A stretch of 64,000 bases of DNA. It comes from an uncultured Bartonella sp. Lineage in GTDB: Bacteria > Pseudomonadota > Alphaproteobacteria > Rhizobiales > Rhizobiaceae. The position numbers and the translations under genes are program-made. Where the stretch lies: NCBI RefSeq assembly GCF_946479275.1, contig NZ_CAMLFE010000002.1, positions 394,758 through 458,757 of the forward strand. The letters run 5' to 3'. Each line of letters opens with the position of its first letter. Position 1 is the stretch's first letter. Positions 8,512 through 18,280 of this stretch are shown here, one piece after another. The notes below the pieces were generated by a model. The model saw only the letters and a list, made by a program, of their open reading frames with translations. It made no database searches and had not been told where the DNA came from.

Positions 8512-9999
8512 TCACTCTTCAACCAGTTTCGAGGCAATATAGAATTGACGCAATGATGAAAGAGCCGGATGTTCAAGATTGCGCTTCAGATAATCGCGGC
8601 AATGCGGCAAATGTTTCAAATAAGCGGGCTTGCCGTCACGCTTGTCAAGACGAACAAAAATACCGAGAATTTTGGAAACGCGTTGCGCACCGGCAATAGC
8701 ATAGATGAGTTTGAACTGTTCTTCATCAAAGCCACGCGTACCCTTTTTGCGTTCTTCGCAATAGGCTTTGATGATACGCTTCTCAAGCGGGCGACTGATA
8801 GCAACACGCGCATCTTGGGCGAGTGATACAACATCATAGGCTGTCGGGCCAATTTGCCCGTCCTGAAAATCAATGAGGCCTATTTTTTTCAAACCCTGTT
8901 CATTCTCCCGCCAGATAATATTTGGCGAATGATAATCGCGCATAACAAAACTTTGTTCTGCCTGTTCAAAAATTTCAAAAAACGGCTCCCATAGCCGATA
9001 GAATTCCTCCTTCAGGGAATGACTTATTTCTGTTCCGGTAGAGTAAGGGAAATACCAGTCAAGAAGTAGGGAAACTTCAGCCTGCAAGACACCCCGATCA
9101 TAAGCCGGTATATCAAGTGTCAAATCATCGAATTTTTGATGTTCAGGCCACTCTTTCTGGTGAAACGAAGAAAGCAATTTCCCCGATTCGATATAACGGT
9201 TTTCAATTGGCTTCCTCTCTTCATCAAGTACGCCTTCCCGCCCGAGATCGTCGGTAATGAGCAAACCGTTTTTTAAATCTTGTGCTAAAATTTTTGGCGC
9301 TACAAAACCATTTTTCAAAATCAGCCGGTCAATGCCGACAAATTGGCTAACCGATGTCGCAAGATGGGCAATTTTCCCGTAAGACTGGCCACTTTGTTCG
9401 GGCATTTCCATTGCCGGTGCATTCATCAATATCTCATGACAGTCCTTGCCATAAATAATCTCGTAGGAACGCGCCGAAGCATCACCTGTGAAATAACGGC
9501 GTTTGACATTGTCGCGGTAATTGGATTTTAAAAATTCTCTTATCTCCAGCGAACGTTGGAGTCGGTCGGCAGCGTGGCCTTCCGCCTCAATCGTTATTTT
9601 TCGACCACTTCCCTGATGCTCAAGGAAAATGGCAAAATCTGCTTTTCCTAATTCTCCTTCGGCTTTTTCCGGCCATTCGACAAGAACAACTCCGGCCTCT
9701 CGCGCCTCTTCAAAGCCAAGCTCGTCAATTTCTTCCGGTTCGTTAATGCGATAAAGATCGGCATGGGTGAGGTTGAATTTTGGCAAATCGTAAACTTGAA
9801 CAAGTGTGAAGGTTGGACTTGGAACATCCATCCCGTCATCATCTGCTAATGTGCGAACAATAGAACGGGAAAGCGATGTTTTCCCTGTTCCAAGGTCCCC
9901 TTCAAGTGTAACGAGATCACCCTTTTCAAGGGCTAGCGCAAAATCTTCGCCGAAGCGTTCGGTTGCTTTTTCATCTTCAAGAAATAAACTGAAAATCAT
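8512..9999 (-). CDS. TsaE ATPase fused to an AmgK-like aminoglycoside-phosphotransferase-family kinase
   Basis: A 495-residue two-domain protein. Residues about 1-150 are TsaE, the ATPase of the tRNA threonylcarbamoyl-adenosine (t6A) complex, with Walker A GDLGTGKTS near 35-43 and the PSPTFTLVQVY segment. Residues about 165-480 form a phosphotransferase-type kinase with catalytic loop MRDYHSPNIIW and metal motif LIDFQDGQIGPTAYD. The kinase half resembles AmgK, which phosphorylates MurNAc and GlcNAc at the anomeric position, and the next gene is MurU-like. Thus one polypeptide may serve tRNA modification and cell-wall recycling. The start overlaps the divL stop by 4 nt. The fusion is uninterrupted in the sequence; the sugar substrate is inferred. 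Confidence 0.85.
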   Translation of the reverse strand: MIFSLFLEDEKATERFGEDFALALEKGDLVTLEGDLGTGKTSLSRSIVRTLADDDGMDVPSPTFTLVQVYDLPKFNLTHADLYRINEPEEIDELGFEEAREAGVVLVEWPEKAEGELGKADFAIFLEHQGSGRKITIEAEGHAADRLQRSLEIREFLKSNYRDNVKRRYFTGDASARSYEIIYGKDCHEILMNAPAMEMPEQSGQSYGKIAHLATSVSQFVGIDRLILKNGFVAPKILAQDLKNGLLITDDLGREGVLDEERKPIENRYIESGKLLSSFHQKEWPEHQKFDDLTLDIPAYDRGVLQAEVSLLLDWYFPYSTGTEISHSLKEEFYRLWEPFFEIFEQAEQSFVMRDYHSPNIIWRENEQGLKKIGLIDFQDGQIGPTAYDVVSLAQDARVAISRPLEKRIIKAYCEERKKGTRGFDEEQFKLIYAIAGAQRVSKILGIFVRLDKRDGKPAYLKHLPHCRDYLKRNLEHPALSSLRQFYIASKLVEE

Positions 10000-12479
10000 T
10001 CTGATTCCTCTGATTGAAGCAACGCTGCGGATGAAGGGCGTTTAGCCGGAAAACGGCAAAAAACAGTTGTTCCTTTTGTATTCCCCGTTTCTATTTTTAC
10101 ACTGCCACCATGGAGCTCGACAAAGCTTTTGACAATCGAAAGGCCAAGCCCTGCTCCGGCGCGTGAACCATGATGGGCATGGGATGAAAACCGCTTGAAA
10201 ACAGTATCAAGAATTTCTTCCGGAATTCCCGCCCCGTCATCGTGAACAGAAAAGACAATGTCATTTCCGTCCTTTTTGGCAGAAAAGGTAATGACACTAT
10301 TATCGGGAGCAAAATTGGCGGCATTGCTCAACACGTTTACAAAAATCTGCCGTAGTCTTGCCTGATCTGCCGGAATCGTCGTGAGGCCGTTTTCTATTTT
10401 TTCTTCAATTTTTACCGGACGGGCACCGAGACGCTCTTTCGTGCGTTCTGTTGCAAAAGTCATTGAACCGGCAATATCGACATCTTTGATATCAAGTTCC
10501 ATAATGCCGGCATCAAGTTTAGCAAGGTCCAGAATATCATTGACGATATCAAGAAGCGCACCTGATTCAGAAGCGATGTGTTTAAGATATTCCTGCTGAC
10601 GGGAATTGAGAGTGCCGAAAAGTCCGCTCTGCAAAATATCAGAAAAGCCGATAATGTTGGTAAGGGGCGTGCGCAATTCATAAGATACATGGCGAACAAA
10701 TTCGCTGCGCAACGCATCGGCACTACGCAATGCATCGTTCTTTTCTTGCAATGCACGGGTGATATTGACGGTATCTGTCACATTGACAAAGGTCATCATG
10801 GTCTGCGCATTTGGCAAAGGCACCAGAGCATAATCGAGAATAACGCCGTTTGTTAAATCCATACGTCCCGAAATAGCATCCCGATTTTCACTAAAACCGG
10901 TGATAAATGCACCAAATGTATCCCATGCGTTACTCGTTGTCTTTTGCGCGCATTCGGCCTGAAGTTTTGAAATATGCGTTCCTTCAACTGTGAGTTCGGT
11001 GGGTAAAGACCATAATTTGGCTAGCGCCGGATTGGTAAGACGCACACGCCCGTCCGGACCAAACAAGGCAACGCCTTCTGAGAGATGGTCCAGCGTTTCA
11101 CCTTGCATTTCAATGAGACTGTTATAACGCCGTTCGAGATCGATTTTTTCAGTAAGATTTTCAAAAAGCCATGTCACGCCACCCTGCGGGTGCGGGCTTG
11201 CGAGAACCCTGAGTGTGCGACCATCAGGCAAATTCCAGATTTGCTGGCTCGGTTCACCTGAACGATAAGCGGAAAAAAGTTCTTCTTTCCACCCCCTCCA
11301 ATCCGGCTTTTCAGCAATGATGCCTTTCTCCCGCAAACGATCAAGAAGTAGGGTATGACTGGGTTCACTTTCAAGAAAAACCGTATCCAACGGCCAAAGC
11401 GTTGCAAAAGCCTGATTGGCAAATTTCAGTTTTTGATCGGGACCAAAAATGGCTACCGCTGTTGAAATCTGGTCAAGTGTTTCGGAATGTCCGCGCGCCA
11501 TGCGCTTCATCTCTTCCGACATTTCTTCCATGGCGCTAATATCGTGAGCAAAGGTCGCTACACCATCATCGGACGTCACTTGCGTGACTTCAAGGAGCCT
11601 CCGATCTCCTTCGACAATAGCATAGGCCGGTCCTTTGAAAAGCGGTTTACTTTCCAGAAGTTTCTGTCGTGTCGTTTCATTGAACAGTGAAACATCCTGT
11701 GCTTTCTCGGGGTCATAACCGCTGGCCTTCCGAAACGCCCGATTGGCATAAATAATTCTATTATCTTTATTGATAAGCCATACAGGCTCATCGAGTGCCT
11801 CGAGAAGAACATTGCGCATTGCAAGCATCGTCTTCGTGAAAGCCGCATCCTTCTCGATCTGAGCAAGCTCTTCCTGTTGGCCGGAAAGATCCTGAAAACG
11901 CAAAACTGCAGCAGTTCCGGCAATGAGGCCGGTTGCTTCAATCAATGTTTTTTGCTTCGTTTTAAGATAAAGGCTGAACGGCTGTGCATCCTGCCGCAAA
12001 TGGGTCAACGCATCATCCAGAACGCGCAATTCATTCTCATCAAGCCATTGGCCGAACCGTAATATATCTGCAGAATTGATACCTGCCTGATCAAGCGCAA
12101 CCATACGGCCAATTATTTCGGGCAGAGCAACCGGCGTTTTCCAGATAACAGCGCATTGCCCGCTATGTTCAAGCAAGAGTTCATAATTATCGATTTCTTG
12201 CAGATAGTCGGTTTGAACGTTTTTCTCTTCGATCTGCTTTCTTGAAGAAGAACGATTGAAAATGCCAAGACAAACAATGAATGCCGCAACAATAACACCA
12301 CCGAAAACGACTATTTGAAGGTTTAAACTGTCAAAATCTGAAAGTGCGTCAAGACCAGCAGCATGACTTGTAATAGACATTGCAGGAAAACAAAATAAAG
12401 CAGCCAGGACCGAGAAAATCCCCGACAATAATTTGCTTTTATATCCACTTTTTGCCTGCAAAGTTGATTTCTCGATCAT
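9996..12479 (-). CDS. divL: DivL-like PAS-domain kinase with Tyr in place of the phospho-acceptor His
   Basis: An 827-residue membrane sensor. Two hydrophobic segments lie near the N-terminus (about residues 15-40 and 52-72). At least three PAS-like repeats follow, each with a phrase like VALFGPDGRV...NPALAKLW. Then come a dimerisation domain and an ATPase domain with N box NVLSNAANF and glycine boxes DDGAGIP and GAGLGLS. The H box reads HVSYELRTPL: Tyr-600 replaces the catalytic His, the hallmark of DivL in the CckA-CtrA cell-cycle circuit. The start at 12479 is chosen because a longer frame would begin inside the ahcY terminator. It lies between ahcY and tsaE. Confidence 0.88.
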   Translation of the reverse strand: MIEKSTLQAKSGYKSKLLSGIFSVLAALFCFPAMSITSHAAGLDALSDFDSLNLQIVVFGGVIVAAFIVCLGIFNRSSSRKQIEEKNVQTDYLQEIDNYELLLEHSGQCAVIWKTPVALPEIIGRMVALDQAGINSADILRFGQWLDENELRVLDDALTHLRQDAQPFSLYLKTKQKTLIEATGLIAGTAAVLRFQDLSGQQEELAQIEKDAAFTKTMLAMRNVLLEALDEPVWLINKDNRIIYANRAFRKASGYDPEKAQDVSLFNETTRQKLLESKPLFKGPAYAIVEGDRRLLEVTQVTSDDGVATFAHDISAMEEMSEEMKRMARGHSETLDQISTAVAIFGPDQKLKFANQAFATLWPLDTVFLESEPSHTLLLDRLREKGIIAEKPDWRGWKEELFSAYRSGEPSQQIWNLPDGRTLRVLASPHPQGGVTWLFENLTEKIDLERRYNSLIEMQGETLDHLSEGVALFGPDGRVRLTNPALAKLWSLPTELTVEGTHISKLQAECAQKTTSNAWDTFGAFITGFSENRDAISGRMDLTNGVILDYALVPLPNAQTMMTFVNVTDTVNITRALQEKNDALRSADALRSEFVRHVSYELRTPLTNIIGFSDILQSGLFGTLNSRQQEYLKHIASESGALLDIVNDILDLAKLDAGIMELDIKDVDIAGSMTFATERTKERLGARPVKIEEKIENGLTTIPADQARLRQIFVNVLSNAANFAPDNSVITFSAKKDGNDIVFSVHDDGAGIPEEILDTVFKRFSSHAHHGSRAGAGLGLSIVKSFVELHGGSVKIETGNTKGTTVFCRFPAKRPSSAALLQSEESE

Positions 12480-12534
12480 AATTATCCGAATCAGGTTTAA
12501 CCATACATGTCTATGCTTTTCAGGTGAAGTATCT

Positions 12535-12573
12535 TCAAAAAACAAAGGCCGGGCATTTTTACCCGACCTTTAA
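12535..12573 (-). terminator. Rho-independent terminator after ahcY
   Basis: On the minus strand AAAGGTCGGG and CCCGGCCTTT pair around a short AT-rich loop and are followed by TGTTTTTTG. It lies about 40 nt past the ahcY stop and before divL, so divL probably has its own promoter or depends on read-through. Confidence 0.75.
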
Positions 12574-12611
12574 TAATGAATAAAGTTTCACTTCTTTCAG
12601 TAGTACCGAAT

Positions 12612-14009
12612 TTAGTAGCGATACCTGTCAGGCTTGAACGGCCCATCAACCGATACACCGATATAGGCAGCCTGTTCTTCCGACAGTTTCGTGAGCTTAA
12701 CACCAAGACGATCAAGATGCAGACGAGCAACTTTCTCATCGAGATGTTTCGGCAGAACATAAACCTGATTTTTATAATTCTCGCCACGTGTGAACAATTC
12801 AATCTGGGCCAATGTCTGGTTGGTGAAAGACGCCGACATAACGAAAGAAGGATGCCCTGTTGCATTGCCAAGATTAAGCAAACGCCCTTCTGAAAGAAGG
12901 ATAATGCGTTTACCATCCGGAAATGTAATCATGTCGACTTGCGGCTTGATATTTGTCCATTTCAGGTTTTTCAGTGAAGCAACCTGAATTTCATTATCAA
13001 AATGCCCGATATTGCCGATAATGCACATATCCTTGACGGCTCGCATATGCTCCAGGCGAACAATGTCACGGTTTCCTGTTGCGGTGATGATGATGTCGGC
13101 GGTCGGTGCTGCATCCTCGAGTGTTACAACTTCATAGCCATCCATGGCTGCCTGCAAGGCACAAATCGGGTCAACTTCGGTGACCTTTACGCGTGCACCG
13201 GCGCCCGAAAGCGAGGCAGCACAGCCTTTACCAACATCGCCATAGCCGCAAACAATGGCAACTTTACCAGCCATCATCACATCGGTACCACGGCGGATAC
13301 CGTCAACCAGCGATTCTTTACAGCCATAACGGTTGTCGAATTTGGATTTTGTCACGCTGTCATTGACGTTGATTGCGGGGAACGGAAGCAACCCTTGTTC
13401 CTGCAAATGGTAAAGACGATGAACACCTGTCGTTGTCTCTTCGGTTACACCTTTGATGGCATCACGTTGACGGGTGAAGAAACCGGGCGTTTCTTTCATG
13501 CGTTTCTTGATTTGGGCAAAAAAGATTGCCTCTTCTTCTGATTCCGGCTTTGAAAGAACATCTTCTCCATCTTCGGCGCGGGCACCGGTCAGGATATAAG
13601 CTGTTGCATCGCCGCCATCATCAAGAATCATATTTGAAGGCTTGCCGTCCGGCCATTGGAAAATGGCATCGGTATAGCTCCAATATTGTTCAAGCGTTTC
13701 GCCCTTGACCGCAAAAACCGGTGTACCACCTGCAGCAATTGCTGCGGCAGCATGGTCCTGCGTTGAAAAAATATTGCATGAAGCCCAGCGCAAATCTGCA
13801 CCGATCATTTTTAACGTTTCGATAAGAACGGCTGTCTGGATTGTCATGTGCAGCGAACCGGAAATGCGGGCGCCACGCAACGGTTGAGAGGAGCCGAATT
13901 CCTCACGGCAGGCCATTAGACCCGGCATTTCAGTTTCGGCAATATCGAGTTCTCTGCGACCGTAGTCGGCAAGGCCGATATCCTTGATAATATATTCTTT
14001 GGCAGCCAT
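12612..14009 (-). CDS. ahcY: Adenosylhomocysteinase
   Basis: A 465-residue cytoplasmic enzyme that hydrolyses S-adenosylhomocysteine to adenosine and homocysteine in the methyl cycle. The NAD-binding [13 protein letters not shown] loop lies near residue 225. The DGGDATAY segment and the catalytic [10 protein letters not shown] region are intact, and the C-terminus ends FKPDRYRY as usual. Length matches the bacterial family. The start at 14009 follows AAGGAGTGCATA, a good ribosome binding site. The 5' leader holds a structured element described separately. It is followed by its own terminator. The annotation is very secure. Confidence 0.97.
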   Translation of the reverse strand: MAAKEYIIKDIGLADYGRRELDIAETEMPGLMACREEFGSSQPLRGARISGSLHMTIQTAVLIETLKMIGADLRWASCNIFSTQDHAAAAIAAGGTPVFAVKGETLEQYWSYTDAIFQWPDGKPSNMILDDGGDATAYILTGARAEDGEDVLSKPESEEEAIFFAQIKKRMKETPGFFTRQRDAIKGVTEETTTGVHRLYHLQEQGLLPFPAINVNDSVTKSKFDNRYGCKESLVDGIRRGTDVMMAGKVAIVCGYGDVGKGCAASLSGAGARVKVTEVDPICALQAAMDGYEVVTLEDAAPTADIIITATGNRDIVRLEHMRAVKDMCIIGNIGHFDNEIQVASLKNLKWTNIKPQVDMITFPDGKRIILLSEGRLLNLGNATGHPSFVMSASFTNQTLAQIELFTRGENYKNQVYVLPKHLDEKVARLHLDRLGVKLTKLSEEQAAYIGVSVDGPFKPDRYRY

Positions 14010-14018
14010 TATGCACTC

Positions 14019-14106
14019 CTTGAAGATTTTTAGCTTCCGGTGATTTAGCAGATGTCGAAACGCAGCGCAACCTGATATAAAGGATGCTTTATATCACCAA
14101 ACCAAA
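14019..14106 (-). promoter_or_regulatory. Structured 5' leader of ahcY with competing stems
   Basis: On the minus strand GATATAAAG and CTTTATATC (plus-strand 14074-14095) form a 9-bp hairpin with a 4-nt loop. GGTGAT (plus-strand 14093-14098) can instead pair with ATCACC (14039-14044) close to the start codon, and the two pairings share three bases. That is the layout of a two-state leader. It contains GCGCTGCG, reminiscent of one segment of SAH riboswitches, but the rest of that consensus is not evident. Function unproven. Confidence 0.35.
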
Positions 14107-14370
14107 AATAGCTGCTATAACTTACAGTTCATTCAAATCAGTTTGAATAAATTACATATTTATAGAATAAGACCGATTTTTTAATTATTTTCATTTGAAT
14201 TAATATAAAAATTCAATAATTTATATATATAATATTGTTTTTATGTTTTAAACATAAAAATTTTATTAAATTCTCGATTCTGTTATTGTAAATAATTATT
14301 TCATTTAATTTGCGATAAAATACCCACACTCCTAATAATTAATAATACTGATAACGGATATCGTTCCATT
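14107..14370. other. AT-rich spacer between ahcY and the glycan island
   Basis: Strongly AT-rich DNA with no credible open frame or RNA gene. It marks a sharp composition change at the border of the glycosyltransferase island. It probably contains the ahcY promoter at its left end. Confidence 0.5.
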
Positions 14371-15324
14371 TTACTTTTTCTTAAAAAACAGGTTTTCACC
14401 TTTCGTCGGAAGTTCATCAAAGCGGTCGTTCAATACTTTGCGTACCATAGTTTCCGAATTCGGTTTGAAGCGATCATGTGTTTCGATGATGATCAAGCCA
14501 ACTTTATCAATCCAACCTTCATACTTTTTCTCGAAAAGCTCGTATTCGGCGCCCTCGATATCAACCTTCAAAATATCAACAAAATCCATATGATATTGTT
14601 TCATGATGTTAGGGATACTCACCGCTTTAACAGAAAGTGCCGACTTTCCGTTTGAAGCTTCGGTGCGATACCCCCAAGCACCAAGAGAAGCATGATTATC
14701 ATCCTCTTCAACCGATGAAACTTCGCCATCAGTAGGCCAAATTGCAGCTTGCAAGAGCGCTATGGATTTCGGAAATTTATCAAGATTTTTTTTCATAATC
14801 GAGAAGTTGACAGCATCGGGTTCAACCGCAACGATGCGGGCATCCGGAAATTTCTTTATGAAGAAAAGTGCGGAGAGGCCAATATTGCCCCCCCCCCAAA
14901 TCAATAATTGCTTTTGCTGTCTCGGGAAGATTTAAACTGTCATATTCGTTATCCACGACTATCTGCTTGAACACACGAATATCCGAATCATCGATTCGAA
15001 GCGATAAATCTGTTCCTTAAAATCCATATTGAGTACAATATGTTGTGCACGTTCATCTTTAATAATATTTTTTATAATCTCTATTCCATCATCATTGATG
15101 ACATATCCTTTCTTATTTACGTCATTATCAAGAGATGTAATTTTATTGAATGTTTTATCCGGTTTTTGATTTTTATAATTCGTTTTGTTAATGTTTAGAA
15201 ATTTATCCATATAATTTATGTGTACTTCATATATTGTAATGAACATTATAGGAAACAATATAAATATTATTAAATATAATCTATTAAGTTTACGTATGTA
15301 CGTCTTTATTAGACGTATTTTCAC
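14371..15324 (-). pseudogene. FkbM-family methyltransferase broken by two frameshifts, with a G10 tract
   Basis: Three frame segments together spell one FkbM-type SAM-dependent methyltransferase. The N-terminal part (from a GTG at 15324) has a membrane segment near residues 14-35 and ends in a stop at 14959. The middle part, in another frame, reads SLRIDDSDIRVFKQIVVDNEY and then IDLGGG. The C-terminal part (14371 to about 14900) continues GNIGLSALFF with AVEPDAVNF and VDILKVDIEGAE. The first shift, an apparent missing base, is near 15015. The second is at a run of ten G on the minus strand (plus-strand 14888-14897). Such enzymes O-methylate glycans. Either the gene is decayed, or the tract varies in length, or these are assembly errors. 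Confidence 0.75.
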
Positions 15325-15985
15325 CTATCAATCTATGATGAATACAATTATCGTCTGAAATCATGAAAAAACATTTCAAGTTAATTTAGAAAATGTTTTT
15401 CTCTACTTATATTTTTATACAAAATTAGAATTTTTTAAAAAATATCTGAATTTTTATTATGATATATTATAAATATAAGTTATTTAAATGTAATAAAAAT
15501 TTTATATGAAGAAGTTATCATTGCTATTAAGTTGTTATATTTTTATAAAACCGTGATTTAATAATATGTACTGTATATTGAAAGAATCAAAACACGTAAA
15601 AACCGGTAAATTCTCTCATCGACTTTAAAATATAAAAAAATCGGATATTTTTTAAAATTTTATCTAGCTTATCAGAACGAATTTAAATTGCTTATTTTAA
15701 ATTTATTAGATATAATCTATAAATATTTTATCGTAATTTTATATACAAATATAAAAAATATTTATATTTAATAAATGAATAAAAAATCTGTTGATAATAA
15801 TATTATCCTTTTATTCATAAATTGTGATCTTTATCTTATCCCTCCGCATTGGTTTTTCATAGATACCACATAAAACTTTATATATAAAGAGTATCCTTAA
15901 GCTTTTGATAAAAAAACATGAAATGGCATCTTGCCAATTGTTAAAGCCAGATGACTTCGAGCAGTTTAAATTAATTTATTGAAAC
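15325..15985. other. Very AT-rich gene-free stretch inside the glycan island
   Basis: About 660 nt of extremely AT-rich sequence separates the FkbM remnant from the two minus-strand glycosyltransferases. I see no open frame with protein character, no tRNA-like fold and no clear terminator. It may hold the promoter of the FkbM gene. Confidence 0.5.
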
Positions 15986-16906
15986 CTAACCGGCTAAAAA
16001 GCCAGTACGTTGCAATGCATATCCCAAATCATACAACTCGCTCAGTCGCTGTTCAAAATTGGAGTCCGGCAATGAATTGAACATAGAAGCCCATGTTTGC
16101 ATATCGGTCGGCAACTGCAAATCACGCCATTCTTGATTCGTACCGTTGAAATCTATTTTCTGTCTCAAATATTCTTCAACTGCTCCTTGAGTTACCCCTT
16201 GCCAAAAAATACGTTTAGCCAACCATTTTGGCGACAATTGTCCCTTTGAAATATGATGATCGACGACAGAAGTAGGAGAGAAAACTGCTTTCATTCCGTT
16301 ATAACGGATGACATCAATTACCGCTCTATCCCCCGAAAGAAGAACAGACCCAATCCGCCCCAATTTTACCGGAAAACGACCTGCTTGATCCAGAGCACTC
16401 TTCCAAAATGCTATATTACCTAGGCAAAGCCACTCATTACTTTCAATTTCTTTAGTTTGACTGAACCAGTTCAAACATACTGAATAATTTCTGAGATAAT
16501 GATCGCTAAGCCAATCAGGACGTGGTCCTTCCCAAATAGGCAATAGCTCTCCGCCAACTACTCCAACATCATTATGCCCGAACGGATGAAGAAGATTTTC
16601 AAGCCAACCAGGTCTGAAAGTTACATCGTCATCAACAAATATGGCAATATCGCGATCCATATGTTCCAAACCGGAATTGCGGGCATGAGACACCCCTACT
16701 ACAGGCTGGAACAAATATTTCACACCTTGGGGTTCATAGCCCAGACATATGTCCTTTGTGTCGTCTGTCGAATTATTGTCAACAACAAGAACCTCAACAA
16801 GCAGTTGTCTATAAATAGAAAAAAAGGAATCTAATGTACGCTTCAAACTTCTTGCACGATTGCATGTGCATATAATGATAGTCGCTTTCTTTTCTAAATC
16901 AGTCAT
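15986..16906 (-). CDS. Family 2 glycosyltransferase
   Basis: A 306-residue GT-A fold enzyme. The N-terminus TIIICTCNRARSL begins the nucleotide-binding fold, VVDNNSTDDT follows near residue 41, and the metal-binding VDDD lies at residues 91-94. The acceptor half contains WLCLGNIAFWKSAL and a later histidine-rich SVVDHHISKG. No membrane helices are evident, so it should act on the cytoplasmic side on a lipid-linked or free glycan. It overlaps the upstream glycosyltransferase by 8 nt, indicating one operon. Donor and acceptor cannot be read from the sequence. Confidence 0.85.
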   Translation of the reverse strand: MTDLEKKATIIICTCNRARSLKRTLDSFFSIYRQLLVEVLVVDNNSTDDTKDICLGYEPQGVKYLFQPVVGVSHARNSGLEHMDRDIAIFVDDDVTFRPGWLENLLHPFGHNDVGVVGGELLPIWEGPRPDWLSDHYLRNYSVCLNWFSQTKEIESNEWLCLGNIAFWKSALDQAGRFPVKLGRIGSVLLSGDRAVIDVIRYNGMKAVFSPTSVVDHHISKGQLSPKWLAKRIFWQGVTQGAVEEYLRQKIDFNGTNQEWRDLQLPTDMQTWASMFNSLPDSNFEQRLSELYDLGYALQRTGFLAG

Positions 16907-18065
16907 GTGGACGTAACTTTCTCAAAAGCTTGCGTATAGTTCCTTCAAGCCGCATTATCGGTTTAAAAAATTTCCACGTAATTGTAGATTTTGCATTTTT
17001 ATACTTGTAGTAGCCTTCTTCAAGTACTTTGTATGTCACTCCGATAGGAGACACAAGCTCATCCAAGTCATACGGGATGGGAACTTTATATTCATGTGGA
17101 ATAACATTCTCCCCTTCACTTGCAACACAATCTCCATCAGGGAATATGCGTATGTATCGTTCTTTGTAAATTGGTAGGCTTTCCGGTGATGTTATACGTT
17201 CTTTATGCCGTTTACCCGACAAATAAGAACTCATATTACGCAAGCCATATCCGAATTCCAGATGTTGTTCTATTCCCCATTTTTTTCCGAATTCCAGCCA
17301 CCCTTCCTGTCGATCCCTCAATCTTACATAAGTAGAATTACCCAAATGTTCATGATCGCAACAAAATTCCGGAGTATAAGCAACTTTCCAGTTACTGTTG
17401 TATTTCAAATTCAAGTAAAAATCTTCGTGTTCACCATTACATTTGAAGCGACTATCCCATTTATTATTATCTTCAAAAATATCTTTACGCATAACAGCGA
17501 AGTTCAAGCCTATGTCACATTGATAGAAGGTGTGCCCGGGTGTTTCATATATTCGCGGTTTTAGATAAGAAATTGGAACAGAACAAAGTGCTTTTCTTTC
17601 TTTGTCAAGATACAAGAATTTTTCATAATAACGTTTCTGAAAATATACTTCGCTACCCGATTTATGATGATCAATAACAGCACCCGTGACAATTCCGATT
17701 TCGGGATATTTTTTCAGCGCTTGAAGCGGAATATTGATATCCGTTTGGTCAGTGAATACAAAATCGTCGTCGCACAAAAGTATGAATTTGGTTTTTACAG
17801 CCTTTACACACTCATTGCGAGCATAGGCAACTCCACAATCAAAAGGCAACCGAAGACATTTGACATCATTTCTTTTGTAAAAAGGCGCGAGTTCTGTTTG
17901 ATCTCGACTTTGATCCCCTATAATAATTGAAATATCCTGATAAAATTTCCTAACCGAATTAATAAAACGTGTGACCGAATCTGGACGTTCTATTGTCGCA
18001 CAAATAATAGAGACATCTGAAACATCTCCGATGCTAATATCTTGAATAGTTTCTTTGCCATTCAT
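16899..18065 (-). CDS. Family 2-like glycosyltransferase
   Basis: A 388-residue glycosyltransferase. VSIICATIERPDSV opens the fold, VAYARNECVKAV precedes the donor site, and the metal-binding CDDD is at about residues 98-101. NGEHEDFYLNLKY in the middle carries the acidic pair usual in the catalytic base position. The C-terminal 130 residues are less typical and basic at the end. It resembles enzymes annotated as beta-1,4-N-acetylgalactosaminyltransferase-like, but that donor is not established. It is the first gene of the minus-strand arm and faces the divergent plus-strand trio across a 462-nt control region. Confidence 0.82.
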   Translation of the reverse strand: MNGKETIQDISIGDVSDVSIICATIERPDSVTRFINSVRKFYQDISIIIGDQSRDQTELAPFYKRNDVKCLRLPFDCGVAYARNECVKAVKTKFILLCDDDFVFTDQTDINIPLQALKKYPEIGIVTGAVIDHHKSGSEVYFQKRYYEKFLYLDKERKALCSVPISYLKPRIYETPGHTFYQCDIGLNFAVMRKDIFEDNNKWDSRFKCNGEHEDFYLNLKYNSNWKVAYTPEFCCDHEHLGNSTYVRLRDRQEGWLEFGKKWGIEQHLEFGYGLRNMSSYLSGKRHKERITSPESLPIYKERYIRIFPDGDCVASEGENVIPHEYKVPIPYDLDELVSPIGVTYKVLEEGYYKYKNAKSTITWKFFKPIMRLEGTIRKLLRKLRPHD

Positions 18066-18280
18066 CGTCGTTGAATTCGTCTTTGTGCAGTTAAAACAAT
18101 TTTTGTCTATAGATCGTTTACTATTTTAAATTTTTAGATTTGAAATCTTCATTAGACTCTTTTGTACTTATCGATTCGGGATAACTTATATATATATCAT
18201 AGCATGTTAGTAAGCAATCAATCGGTGGTTTGACATTAGATTGATAATGTTAATTTCACCGCAGAAAAATACTATTTTGT

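Noticed and set aside
7722..8699. 325-residue plus-strand open frame
   Set aside because: It lies opposite murU and the kinase gene, whose motifs are clear. The product has a cysteine- and histidine-rich composition typical of an antisense shadow.
14039..14098. SAH riboswitch upstream of ahcY
   Set aside because: Only a GCGCTGCG segment resembles the known consensus; the remaining conserved segments are not found. It is kept only as an unassigned structured leader.
14371..14904. The 177-residue C-terminal FkbM segment as a complete gene from a TTG
   Set aside because: It lacks the start of the SAM-binding domain, which is plainly encoded just upstream in another frame. A broken gene explains the data better.
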